A stretch of 43,546 nucleotides of DNA from an uncultured Methanobrevibacter sp. GTDB lineage: Archaea; Methanobacteriota; Methanobacteria; Methanobacteriales; Methanobacteriaceae. A program made the position numbers and the translations under genes. Under the pieces are notes generated by a model. The model was not told the DNA's origin. It searched no databases and saw only the letters and a list, made by a program, of their open reading frames with translations. Positions 1-8,169 of this stretch are shown piece by piece (within the stretch, counting starts at the first letter, position 1; every line of letters begins with the position of its first letter). The DNA is taken from NCBI RefSeq assembly GCF_946184425.1, contig NZ_CAMHFP010000013.1, forward strand, positions 1-43,546, given 5' to 3'.

Positions 1-131
1 GACAAATTTTAATATATCAATTCATGTTTTGATATTAATAAAGTTTCTTTGATAAATTCATTGTTAATTAATTTAACGATATGTAATCAGGTATTATCTG
101 TAAATATTTATTAAATGCTATTTTTTTTTAA

Positions 132-848
132 TTAGATTTTTATATTAAATTCGTTTGTTTCAACAATTTTTGGTAATCTGCCAATTGTTCCAATATTATT
201 TTCAGATATCAATAATGCTCCATCGAAGTATTCTTTATAGTTTTCTGCGGTTTCTAATGCATTTGAGATTTTATCCTGTGAAGTTTCACCATTAACATCA
301 TTTGCAATTCGTGTTGCAAGTCCGTCTGCTAGGGATGCTGATTTGGAAAGAATTGTCACGCTATCTGATTTTCCGAAACTAATGGAATGGCCAATCTTGC
401 CTGATGAAGTGCATATTCCCAAAGCTTTTTTTCTAGGTTTTAATTTGAATGCAATTTCATTTCCAATTATTTTATTATTTGAATAAATTCCGCATAATAT
501 TGTTTCATCATTTATTAGTGCGATATCTCCGCCATTTTCAACAGTTGAACATTTGGTGTTGTTTTTGATTAAATGATTTAAAGATAATTCTGATATGGTT
601 CCTGCAACACAGGCCATGGGTCCGACATCAGAGATATTTGATGTTTCATTCATTTTTTTAATTATTGGAGGTAATGACTCTTCATGTAATTTAAGCGGCT
701 CTAATGAAAGTAGAAAATCTTGATTTTTTGCAATATAATGTTTCAAATCAGACCTTAGTGAGAAAATATAATCTTTTAAATCATGTTTGTGCAGATCGGT
801 TTTCAGCCGTATATGTGTTTCACCTAAGTTAATTTCTTGGTAATTCAT
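132..848 (-). CDS. UPF0280 / COG2122 family protein (ApbE-like fold)
   Basis: A 238-residue protein of usual length for UPF0280 (COG2122), a family distantly related to the FAD:protein FMN transferase ApbE. Family-like segments are [15 protein letters not shown] near residues 74-88, VENGGDIAL near 103-111, and [20 protein letters not shown] in the middle. From family knowledge, the Methanosarcina member of COG2122 is needed for efficient sulfide assimilation together with COG1900 and an NIL-ferredoxin protein. It is transcribed divergently from the comA operon, whose second gene is a COG1900 protein. I infer a role in sulfur handling for coenzyme M or homocysteine synthesis. The exact reaction is unknown. 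Confidence 0.85.
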   Translation of the reverse strand: MNYQEINLGETHIRLKTDLHKHDLKDYIFSLRSDLKHYIAKNQDFLLSLEPLKLHEESLPPIIKKMNETSNISDVGPMACVAGTISELSLNHLIKNNTKCSTVENGGDIALINDETILCGIYSNNKIIGNEIAFKLKPRKKALGICTSSGKIGHSISFGKSDSVTILSKSASLADGLATRIANDVNGETSQDKISNALETAENYKEYFDGALLISENNIGTIGRLPKIVETNEFNIKI

Positions 849-984
849 GTTTTTTTATTTTTGAAGTGTTATTATTAAAATTTTTCATTGAAATTTGTTA
901 TTTTTCAGTATACTATGTGTTATTTTTTATGTGGGGTAATATAACGGCCTTTTAAATTAAATTAAACACAAAGTATTAAAAACA

Positions 985-1020
985 TTTATATATAATATTT
1001 AATTATTTATAATTTAGAAA
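985..1020 (+). promoter_or_regulatory. Probable comA operon promoter (TATA box)
   Basis: TTTATATA at 985-992 is a good archaeal TATA box. It would place the transcription start near 1012-1020, leaving a leader of about 20 nt before the GTG start of comA. No clear Shine-Dalgarno sequence precedes the GTG. The 187-bp gap also has to hold the promoter of the divergent COG2122 gene. Confidence 0.5.
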
Positions 1021-1035
1021 AATAAATTAACACGC

Positions 1036-1818
1036 GTGATATTTGTGAAATCTTTTGAATTTTTATCTGTTGCAAGAGAAGAGAAACCAAGAAACTGCGG
1101 TATAACCATGGTTTTGGATAAAGGGTTAGGCCTTGAAACTGCAGAAAGTCTGATGAATATATCTGGTGAATATGTGGATTATTTGAAATTTGGATGGGGA
1201 ACATCCATTGTACATGAACAGAAAATAATAAAGGCCAAAGTAGAAATGTACAAAAATCATCAAATTACACCATATACTGGGGGAACATTATTTGAATTGG
1301 CATATAAATCAAATAAATTGGATGAATTTTTTACAGAAGCACATCAATTGGGTTTTCCAGCTATTGAAGTGTCTGATGGTTCAGTAAATATTCCTCATGA
1401 TGATAAACTGAAATGCATAGAACTTGCAAAGGATAACGGATTTGAAGTATTGTCAGAAGTGGGTAAAAAAGACCCTAATCTGGATAAGGAACTGTCATTA
1501 GACGAAAGAATTCAGTATATGCAGGAGGAATTGGATGCCGGTTCATCCCTAATAATCGTTGAAGCCAGAGAAGGAGGTAAAAACATTGGAATTTTCGATA
1601 AGTCAGGTAATGCAAAGGAAGATGAAATAGATTATATTCTGAATAACTTCGATGGCAATAAAATTTTGTGGGAAGCTCCAAACAAAGACCAACAGGTATT
1701 TTTCATATTGAAATTGGGAAATACTGTTAATTTAGGAAACATTTCAAGTGATGACATAACTTCTCTTGAAACTTTAAGAAGAGGGCTGAGAGGAGATACA
1801 GTCGGTAAAATTAGTTAA
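1036..1818 (+). CDS. comA: Phosphosulfolactate synthase ComA
   Basis: Catalyses Michael addition of sulfite to phosphoenolpyruvate, giving (2R)-phospho-3-sulfolactate, the first committed step of coenzyme M synthesis from PEP. The 260-residue length is normal for this TIM-barrel family. Typical segments are GITMVLDKGLGLE near residues 22-34, VDYLKFGWGTS near 47-57, TPYTGGTLFELA near 77-88 and AIEVSDGSVNIP near 109-120. The start is GTG; a second in-frame GTG lies three codons downstream and no ATG is available. It heads a same-strand run with the COG1900-ferredoxin gene 24 bp downstream and three overlapping Hdr-like genes after that. comD and comE, which act later in the pathway, lie 6 kb away on the other strand. 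Confidence 0.95.
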   Translation: MIFVKSFEFLSVAREEKPRNCGITMVLDKGLGLETAESLMNISGEYVDYLKFGWGTSIVHEQKIIKAKVEMYKNHQITPYTGGTLFELAYKSNKLDEFFTEAHQLGFPAIEVSDGSVNIPHDDKLKCIELAKDNGFEVLSEVGKKDPNLDKELSLDERIQYMQEELDAGSSLIIVEAREGGKNIGIFDKSGNAKEDEIDYILNNFDGNKILWEAPNKDQQVFFILKLGNTVNLGNISSDDITSLETLRRGLRGDTVGKIS

Positions 1819-1842
1819 AATAATTAAAAGAGGGTAGTTAAA

Positions 1843-3093
1843 ATGGAAAATAGGAGCATTGACCAAATCAACCGAAAGATTGATGATGGTGAAGCTAATA
1901 TTTATACAGCAGAAGAGTTTAAAAAGCTAATCAAAAATGATGATGCACCAAGTTTTGATGAAGTTGATGTTGTAACCTGCGGAACTTGTGGAGTGATGAG
2001 CGGAACAGCCGCCATACTTAACTTTATTGTTTCTCCTCCAGGTGAATTCATAAGGGCTAATGAGGTGTATCTGAACGGTGTTCCGGCATATGCAGGACCT
2101 TGTCCGAACGAATGGTTGGGTTCTGTCGATGTGATTCTTCATGGAACCGCACATTCAGTATATGATGAAAATTATGGAGGAGGATTTTTATTGAAGGATT
2201 TGCTTGAAGGCAAATCAATTGATGTAAGGGTGGAAAGTGCAGACAATAAGACAATTGAAAACACCATAACACTTGATGACATTACACGTGGACAGATAAT
2301 AGGTGCACGTATGGCCTTTAAAAACTATACTGCTTTTACAAACCCCAATAAAGAAGCGGTTAACTCAATATTTGCTGCAACTCCTTTAGAAGGTAACTTA
2401 TCTGGATTGACATTTTCAGGATGCGGTGACCTGAACCCTCTTCAAAATGACATTCCTCATAATGTAATTAAGGAAGGATGTAGGGTTTTGGTAAATGGAG
2501 CTCAAGGTTATATTTTGGGTGATGGTACACGTTCCAGTCCCGAAAAACCGAATTTGATGCTTTCAGCGGATTTATGTAAAATGGATCCTTATTATTTGGG
2601 AGGTTTCAAAACAGGTCAGGGCGGAGAAATATATGACACTGTTGCAATACCTATCCCTGTTTTGAATGAGGAAATTTACAATAATCTGCTGATAACTGAT
2701 GATCAAATTGATTTGCCTGTTGCAGACATTAAGGGACGTCATTTGCCTTTGGATAACACAAATTATGCGAAAATGTGGCAAGGTCATGACTTGAGACCTC
2801 AATTTGACGGCTCCAAATGTTTTAACTGTGAAAAATGCAGTGTTGAAAGTGTCTGTCCGACAAATGCATTCAAAAACAGAAAATTTAATATTACACATTG
2901 TTTCGGTTGCGGAATGTGTGCAAACTTCTGTAATCATGATGCGTTCCAAATGAATACTGGTGATGTTGATTTAACAATTAATGAGAAAAAAGTAAACATT
3001 CCGATTATCTGCAGACAATCTGACAGATTGAGAGGAAACAAATTATCATTAAAACTTAAACAGTTAATTGAAAATAAGGAATTCAGATTATGA
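1843..3093 (+). CDS. Methanogenesis marker 16 metalloprotein: COG1900 (DUF39) domain fused to 2[4Fe-4S] ferredoxin
   Basis: 416 residues. Residues 1-320 form the COG1900/DUF39 domain, with the Cys pair of TCGTCGVMSGTAA (Cys46, Cys49), GCGDLNPLQND and GCRVLVNGAQG. A bicluster ferredoxin follows (Cys326/329/332/338 and Cys353/356/359/363). COG1900 relatives act in homocysteine synthesis, forming a thiol from aspartate semialdehyde and sulfide at a catalytic cysteine with reduction by a ferredoxin-type partner. Here the electron-transfer module is on the same chain. The gene sits between comA and the Hdr-like genes, overlapping the next by 4 nt, and has a GAGGGTAG ribosome binding site. I infer that it converts sulfoacetaldehyde plus sulfide to coenzyme M; that substrate is not shown by the sequence. 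Confidence 0.85.
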   Translation: MENRSIDQINRKIDDGEANIYTAEEFKKLIKNDDAPSFDEVDVVTCGTCGVMSGTAAILNFIVSPPGEFIRANEVYLNGVPAYAGPCPNEWLGSVDVILHGTAHSVYDENYGGGFLLKDLLEGKSIDVRVESADNKTIENTITLDDITRGQIIGARMAFKNYTAFTNPNKEAVNSIFAATPLEGNLSGLTFSGCGDLNPLQNDIPHNVIKEGCRVLVNGAQGYILGDGTRSSPEKPNLMLSADLCKMDPYYLGGFKTGQGGEIYDTVAIPIPVLNEEIYNNLLITDDQIDLPVADIKGRHLPLDNTNYAKMWQGHDLRPQFDGSKCFNCEKCSVESVCPTNAFKNRKFNITHCFGCGMCANFCNHDAFQMNTGDVDLTINEKKVNIPIICRQSDRLRGNKLSLKLKQLIENKEFRL

Positions 3094-3701
3094 CTACTCA
3101 AAAAATCACTGATTCTCCAATTGATTTTGCAGAGCAAATTATTGAAGATGTTAAAAATTCAAAGGATGATGGAGTTTTAAAATGCGTCCAATGTGGAATG
3201 TGTACTTCAACATGTCCGGCAGCACGCCACTCCGATTATAATCCTCGTGACATTATAGAAAGAGTATTGGATGGGGATATAACAATTCTGGAAGACAACA
3301 ATATCTGGAATTGCTTTTACTGTTATACCTGCCATAGTGTTTGCCCTGTAGGAAACAGCGTATGCGAGGTCAATCAAATACTCAAACAATTTGCAATTGC
3401 CAATAATATTGGTTATGATAAGCTTTATGAATATATGGGCTTTGCAGACAGCTATTTTACCGCAGCAATAGGGGCAATACCTGAAATATTTTTCAAAGAC
3501 ATCGACAGGGATGTTCCGGGATGGTGGGATTTCAGACAGAATCTTGATGAAATCAGAAAGGAACTGGAACTTGACCCGCCTTTAATGCCATCCAAGGAAG
3601 TAATAGATGAAGTAAGTAAAATATTGACAATTACAGGTTTTAAGGATAAAATAGAAAAGATAAGAGAATCTCAGGAGGAAGAACATGAAGAACATTCCTG
3701 A
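3090..3701 (+). CDS. HdrC-like 2[4Fe-4S] protein
   Basis: 203 residues with the HdrC layout of two ferredoxin-type motifs: Cys32/35/38/42 (CVQCGMCTSTCP) and Cys75/78/81/85 (CFYCYTCHSVCPVG). An alpha-helical tail with an acidic end follows. HdrC passes electrons between the HdrA flavin/iron-sulfur relay and the HdrB active site of heterodisulfide reductase. The start overlaps the stop of the COG1900 gene (ATGA), and the end overlaps hdrB by 17 nt, so translational coupling is likely. Because it is co-transcribed with comA and the COG1900 gene, and its HdrA and HdrB partners are unusual, I read it as part of a specialised Hdr-like complex, not the main respiratory enzyme. Confidence 0.85.
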   Translation: MTTQKITDSPIDFAEQIIEDVKNSKDDGVLKCVQCGMCTSTCPAARHSDYNPRDIIERVLDGDITILEDNNIWNCFYCYTCHSVCPVGNSVCEVNQILKQFAIANNIGYDKLYEYMGFADSYFTAAIGAIPEIFFKDIDRDVPGWWDFRQNLDEIRKELELDPPLMPSKEVIDEVSKILTITGFKDKIEKIRESQEEEHEEHS

Positions 3702-4626
3702 TAAAGATATACTTTTATTTAGAAGTTGCCTGGTAAGTGTGGAATATCCTGGTGTTGAGGCATCCACTAAATTTGTATTTGACAAGTTAGATGTTGACTA
3801 TGCTATTTCAGATAAACAGACCTGTTGCACTGGTCTTGGACATTACTCAGATGTTTTCAGCCAGATAGATACAACTGCTATCGGTGCACGTAACTTTAAG
3901 ATTGCCCGTGAAATTGGAAGGCCAAATCTTGTAATGATGTGTGCCACATGTTATGCAATCAACAAAAAATCAGTTAAGTTATTGAACAAAAAAGATGATT
4001 TGAGAAACAATATCAATAATCTTTTTGATGAAAACGGATTATCTCATTTGAAATATGAAAAGGACGACTTAAACCCCACTGAAAATATATTTCATGTAGT
4101 TGATATTCTTTATGGTAAAAAAGATAAGATTAAAGAAAATATAAAATATGATTTAAGTGAGTATACTATAGCCACTCATCATGGATGTCATTATTGCAAA
4201 GTGCATTATGAGGACACAATCGGAGGTGTTAGAGATCCGAATATAATGGATGAAATTATTGAGGAATGTGGATGCAAGACTATTGGCTGGTATGACCACA
4301 AAAGAGCCACCTGTGGGACTGGTTTTAGACAAAGATACTCTAATCCTGAGTTGTCATTTACTGCTACGGCTGATAAGATGAATGCAATTGCAGATGAAGA
4401 TGTTGATATTTTGGTGCATTTGTGTCCTAACTGCCATATTCAGTTTGACAGGTATCAGCATTTGATTTCCGAACGTGAAGGCAGAAACTTTAGAGCAATT
4501 CATTTGAATATTACACAATTTTTAGCGTTGGCTATGGGAGGAGATTTAAATAAAGTAATAGGAGCTAAAGCTCATACGGTTCCGATTGATTCTGTAATTA
4601 AAGATTTGAAGGAGGTTTCTAAATGA
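3685..4626 (+). CDS. HdrB-like CCG-domain protein with an altered second cluster site
   Basis: 313 residues with two cysteine-rich CCG domains as in HdrB. HdrB binds two non-cubane [4Fe-4S] clusters and splits the CoM-S-S-CoB disulfide. The first domain is complete: Cys15, Cys47-Cys48 (TCCTG), Cys86 and Cys89 (CATC). The second has Cys168 (HHGCHYC), Cys247 and Cys250 (CPNC), but the expected Cys-Cys-Gly reads Thr209-Cys210-Gly211. Extra cysteines occur at 171, 195 and 197. A GGAGGAAG ribosome binding site precedes the ATG inside hdrC, and the end overlaps hdrA by 4 nt. The altered ligand set suggests a different substrate or cluster from respiratory HdrB. Whether a nearby Cys substitutes cannot be told from sequence. 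Confidence 0.85.
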   Translation: MKNIPDKDILLFRSCLVSVEYPGVEASTKFVFDKLDVDYAISDKQTCCTGLGHYSDVFSQIDTTAIGARNFKIAREIGRPNLVMMCATCYAINKKSVKLLNKKDDLRNNINNLFDENGLSHLKYEKDDLNPTENIFHVVDILYGKKDKIKENIKYDLSEYTIATHHGCHYCKVHYEDTIGGVRDPNIMDEIIEECGCKTIGWYDHKRATCGTGFRQRYSNPELSFTATADKMNAIADEDVDILVHLCPNCHIQFDRYQHLISEREGRNFRAIHLNITQFLALAMGGDLNKVIGAKAHTVPIDSVIKDLKEVSK

Positions 4627-6929
4627 GGGATGATTTAAAAGTTGGCGTTTTTTTATGTGAATGCGGAGGAAATATTGCAGACATTGTAGATTTGGATGAA
4701 GTCCGAGACTCTTTGGATGTTGAATTCATTGGGCAGTTCGAAAATTTATGTTCACTAAATGGACGTAAAATCATAAGGGATGCAATCTTTGACCATAATC
4801 TGGACAGGGTTGTAGTTGCTGCATGTTCTCCAATATCTCATGAAAAGACATTTCAGGATTATGTGAAACCTTTAAATCCTTATTTAATGGATATGGCTAA
4901 TATCAGAGAACAATGTTCATGGGTACATAGCGATAAACAAAAAGCTACTCATAAAGCTATTACACTGATTAATGCTTCAATCGAAAAGGTCAAGCAGTCC
5001 GATGCGGTTGACCCAATTTACTGTCAAACTCCTGAGGAAGTGGCGGTTATTGGTGGGGGTATTGCCGGGATGAATGCGGCATTATCTCTTGCAAAACAGG
5101 GAACCAAAGTGACTATTGTCGAGCAATCTCCTTCAATTGGAGGACATATGGCGAAAATAGGTAAGGTGTTCTCTCCTGTAAAAATTGCTGAAGAGTGTGG
5201 AATGTGCCTTTTAAATCCAATCTTAAATGAGCTTGTATGGAATGACAACATTGATGTTTTAACAAATGCTAAAGTAATTGAAGCTGAACGAAGAGCCGGA
5301 ACTTACAATTTGATTATCGAACAGTCTCCAAGATATGTGGACACAGAAAAATGCATTGCGTGCGGTAAATGTGCTGAAGTATGTGAAGTTGAAGTTCCAA
5401 ATGATTGGAATGATAATCTGTCAATGAGAAAGGCAATTTACAGACCATTTGGGCAATCATATCCAGAAAGCTATGTTATTGACATGGACAACTGTTCCAA
5501 ATGTGGGGACTGCTTTAGAACATGCAACATGAAAGCTATTAAACTCAGAAGCAAACCTGAAAAGTCCCTGCTTCAGGTGGGCTCAATAATCGTTGCAACA
5601 GGACATAAACTATTTGACATGGAAAAAAGGCCGGAATATGGATATACTAGATATGATGATGTCATAACCCAATCTGAACTTGGACGTATTACTGGGGTAA
5701 ACGGACCTACAAAAGGAAAACTTCTCAAATCAAATGGCGAAGTTCCAAAACGTGTTGTGATGATACAGTGTGTGGGTTCAAGGGATGAAAAACCTGACGG
5801 TCACAGATACTGCTCAAAAATATGCTGTACTGTGGCATTGAAAAATGCAAATATCATCAAACACAAGTATCCGGATACAGATGTGTTGATATGTTACACA
5901 GACGTTAGAACTCCGGGAATGTTTGAGAAATACTATAAGCATACTCAGGAAAATGAGGTAAGGTTCTTAAGAGGCCGTCCTGGAGAAGTTGTTAAAAAAG
6001 GAGACAATTTCATTGTCAGAACCGAAGATACTCTTAAAGGTGAATTTGTGGAAATTGAAGCTGACATGGTGGTATTGTCCACTGCAATGGAACCGTCCGA
6101 GGGTACAATTGAAATTGCAGAAACATTGAACATTGGAACAACTGAAGATGGTTTCATCAAGGAATCACACCCTAAAATAAAGCCTGTTGCAACCGATGTG
6201 CAGGGAATATTTGTATGCGGAACGGCACAGGATCCAAAAGACATCACAGATTCAATCATGCAGGCAACTGCAGCTGCTTCAAAAGTTTCAGAGTATAATT
6301 ATGGTGGAGTTGAAATTGAGCCTTTCATTGCAGAAATCGATAATGAGAAATGCACTGTATGCGGTGAATGTATAGAAAGGTGCAAATACAAGTCAATGAG
6401 CATTCAGGATGATGAGATTTACATAGACCCTATGAGCTGTACGGGTTGTGGTAAATGTCTTGTTGGCTGTAAACAGAGGGCCATTACTGTAAATGGTAAC
6501 ATTGATGAGAAAATATTGGCTACAATAAAGGGGGTATTGTCCAAAAAGCGTGAAGGTGAACGCATGATTTTGGTATTTTTGGATAATATTGGTTATACTG
6601 CTGCAGACAATATTGGAGTTAACAGACTTTCATATCCGGAATCAATTCATATCATTAAAGTTATTTCCGTAAATCGTGTAAGGCCAAGGCATATTAGATA
6701 TGCACTTGACAATGGTGCTGACGGAATATTCATTGGGGAATTCCCTGGAGATTTGATGTATGGTGAAGTGGAGCGTAAAATTGAAAGGGTTAAGCAGCGT
6801 ATTGATGAATTGGGTCAAAATCCTGAAAGGGTTACATTTTCAAAAGTGTATATTCCCTACTTCACAGGTCTTGCCCGTAAATTAACAGACTTTGACAAAA
6901 AGATTGCTGAGCTAAATGAATCTGAATAG
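4623..6929 (+). CDS. HdrA-like flavoprotein fused to a cysteine-less MvhD-like domain
   Basis: 768 residues, about 100 longer than standard HdrA. Domains in order: an N-terminal [4Fe-4S] domain (Cys12, Cys14, Cys43, Cys68); a thioredoxin-reductase-like FAD domain starting with GGGIAG at 144-149 and containing ECGMC at 191-195; an inserted bicluster ferredoxin (Cys244/247/250/254 and 291/294/297/301); a C-terminal bicluster ferredoxin (Cys577/580/583/587 and 606/609/612/616); and from residue 648 a domain that aligns by eye with MvhD/FlpD. In MvhD, cysteines bind a [2Fe-2S] cluster that receives electrons from hydrogenase. Here those positions read FLDNIGYT, VISVNR and GEFPGDLMY, with no cysteine. 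It ends the comA operon. Confidence 0.9.
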   Translation: MRDDLKVGVFLCECGGNIADIVDLDEVRDSLDVEFIGQFENLCSLNGRKIIRDAIFDHNLDRVVVAACSPISHEKTFQDYVKPLNPYLMDMANIREQCSWVHSDKQKATHKAITLINASIEKVKQSDAVDPIYCQTPEEVAVIGGGIAGMNAALSLAKQGTKVTIVEQSPSIGGHMAKIGKVFSPVKIAEECGMCLLNPILNELVWNDNIDVLTNAKVIEAERRAGTYNLIIEQSPRYVDTEKCIACGKCAEVCEVEVPNDWNDNLSMRKAIYRPFGQSYPESYVIDMDNCSKCGDCFRTCNMKAIKLRSKPEKSLLQVGSIIVATGHKLFDMEKRPEYGYTRYDDVITQSELGRITGVNGPTKGKLLKSNGEVPKRVVMIQCVGSRDEKPDGHRYCSKICCTVALKNANIIKHKYPDTDVLICYTDVRTPGMFEKYYKHTQENEVRFLRGRPGEVVKKGDNFIVRTEDTLKGEFVEIEADMVVLSTAMEPSEGTIEIAETLNIGTTEDGFIKESHPKIKPVATDVQGIFVCGTAQDPKDITDSIMQATAAASKVSEYNYGGVEIEPFIAEIDNEKCTVCGECIERCKYKSMSIQDDEIYIDPMSCTGCGKCLVGCKQRAITVNGNIDEKILATIKGVLSKKREGERMILVFLDNIGYTAADNIGVNRLSYPESIHIIKVISVNRVRPRHIRYALDNGADGIFIGEFPGDLMYGEVERKIERVKQRIDELGQNPERVTFSKVYIPYFTGLARKLTDFDKKIAELNESE

Positions 6930-6934
6930 ATTTC

Positions 6935-7005
6935 AAATTAAAAATAATTTCTGCTTTTTTAGGCTGAAATTTAATTTTTAATTTTTTAAATTATTTTTTT
7001 TTTTT
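6935..7005 (+). terminator. Probable terminator of the comA-hdrA operon
   Basis: AAATTAAAAAT at 6935-6945 can pair with ATTTTTAATTT at 6974-6984, followed by a T-rich run at 6992-7005. Archaeal termination relies mainly on the T tract, which is strong here. Confidence 0.5.
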
Positions 7006-7083
7006 CATTAATTTGCACCCAATGCTGTTTTGGATGAAGTTTTAAACAAAAGTTTTAATATTAGTTTTTTTATATAAGTTATC

Positions 7084-7254
7084 ATGATTACATGTGATGT
7101 TTGCGGACACTTGAACGACTCATCCAGAGCAACCTGTGAAAATTGTGGATCAGATTTATCAGACAGTCCTGATTGGAGTGCAGGTTGTGATGATGATTTA
7201 AATTTTGATGAAAATGGTGATTTAGGTTATATTGATGATGGATATTGGGATTAA
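7084..7254 (+). CDS. Zinc-ribbon microprotein (56 aa)
   Basis: A 56-residue frame with two CxxC knuckles: CDVC at residues 4-7 and CENC at 18-21, the pattern of a small treble-clef or double zinc ribbon. The tail from residue 29 is very acidic, rich in Asp and aromatic residues, and ends GYWD. The frame opens with ATG, follows AT-rich promoter-like DNA (TTTTAATATT near 7053), and its stop overlaps the stop of the convergent winged-helix gene by 4 nt. No Shine-Dalgarno is seen, so translation may be leaderless. It is probably a nucleic-acid- or protein-binding adaptor. The function is not known. Confidence 0.6.
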   Translation: MITCDVCGHLNDSSRATCENCGSDLSDSPDWSAGCDDDLNFDENGDLGYIDDGYWD

Positions 7255-7514
7255 TCTATTTTTTTGAGCAGTTCCAGTCCCATGGGAGTACATTTATACA
7301 GTCTTCCTTTTCTCACTTCTTCGTTAACACACACTACCAGATTTTCTTTTTTCAAATCAGATAATGCTGCTGATACTTGGCTTGTTTTAATGTCAAGTTC
7401 TTTTGCAATTTCTGAGGGCATTTTTAATTCATTGCCTATAGACTTTAATGTGTTAGTTCTATACGGAGAGATTTTAACATATCCCAGAAGTTCGTATAAT
7501 CTGATGTTATCCAT
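7251..7514 (-). CDS. Winged-helix transcriptional regulator (87 aa)
   Basis: The sequence folds as one winged helix-turn-helix. A first helix (NIRLYELLGYVKIS) leads to the HTH MPSEIAKELDIKTSQVSAAL near residues 32-51, then the wing NEEVRKGRLYKCTPMG near 64-79. It resembles MarR/ArsR-type single-domain regulators and shows no ligand domain or metal cysteines. It lies downstream of comDE on the same strand and is convergent with the zinc-ribbon gene. A perfect palindrome lies just upstream of its TATA box and suggests self-regulation. Targets are unknown; comDE or the zinc-ribbon gene are possible by position only. Confidence 0.75.
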   Translation of the reverse strand: MDNIRLYELLGYVKISPYRTNTLKSIGNELKMPSEIAKELDIKTSQVSAALSDLKKENLVVCVNEEVRKGRLYKCTPMGLELLKKID

Positions 7515-7547
7515 AATTATTATTTTTGAAATTAAACAAATAATGAT

Positions 7548-7586
7548 TATATATAAGTTAAATATGTTTAAATTTATTTAAACATA
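7548..7586 (-). promoter_or_regulatory. Promoter and palindromic operator of the winged-helix gene
   Basis: Reading the minus strand, a TATATATAA-type TATA box lies at 7548-7556, about 35 bp before the start codon. Directly upstream, at 7563-7586, is a perfect inverted repeat: arms TATGTTTAAA and TTTAAACATA separated by TTTA. This is the size expected for a dimeric winged-helix protein, so autoregulation is likely. Confidence 0.5.
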
Positions 7587-7622
7587 AGATATTCATAAAA
7601 TAAGTGAAAAAAGAAATAGATT

Positions 7623-8165
7623 TTAAAATTGGATGGTATCCATAAATCTATTTTTTATTGATATTGGGTCTAAATCAATAATTGGTGCATCTGAATTTCC
7701 AGCTTCAGTTTTATATACGATAAAACTGGCATTACTACTTCCAATAATTTCTTTTAAATCAATATCGTTAAAATTAAAACTATTTTTAAATCCAACGCTT
7801 TTTGCAATTTCACATAGATCAACTACTTGAGCATAGGTATCCTGGTTTCCTGTCGAACCGTATGCACCATTGTCAATCACAATCCAGGTCAGATTCTTGG
7901 GATTATTTGCAAAAATTGTTACAAGTGACCCCATGTTCATTAAAAGAGATCCGTCTCCATCGATTACAACAACATCTTTATCTGGACGGGCTATTGCAAG
8001 GCCGAAACCAATTGAAGATGCAAGTCCCATTGAACCGATCATATAGAAGTTTTCTTTTCTATCTTCAATGTCATATAATTCTCTTGATGGAAATCCTATA
8101 TTGCATATAACAAGTTCATCGTCAATATTTTTCATTATTTCTGTAATTGCTTCTCTTCTTGCCAT
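7623..8165 (-). CDS. comE: Sulfopyruvate decarboxylase beta subunit ComE
   Basis: With ComD, this decarboxylates 3-sulfopyruvate to sulfoacetaldehyde in coenzyme M synthesis, using thiamine diphosphate. The 180-residue chain carries the TPP/Mg motif starting GDGS at residues 70-73 (IDGDGSLLMNMGS) and ending at Asn98 of VIDNGAYGSTGNQ, plus the conserved GSMGLASSIGFGLA at 44-57. The start lies 4 bp after the comD stop, with a GGTGAT ribosome binding site overlapping that stop, so the two subunits are translated together. The length matches the family. Confidence 0.95.
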   Translation of the reverse strand: MARREAITEIMKNIDDELVICNIGFPSRELYDIEDRKENFYMIGSMGLASSIGFGLAIARPDKDVVVIDGDGSLLMNMGSLVTIFANNPKNLTWIVIDNGAYGSTGNQDTYAQVVDLCEIAKSVGFKNSFNFNDIDLKEIIGSSNASFIVYKTEAGNSDAPIIDLDPISIKNRFMDTIQF

Positions 8166-8169
8166 ATTA

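Noticed and set aside
1007-1204. A minus-strand frame overlapping the comA start
   Set aside because: It lies opposite the conserved N-terminus of comA and shows no independent signal.
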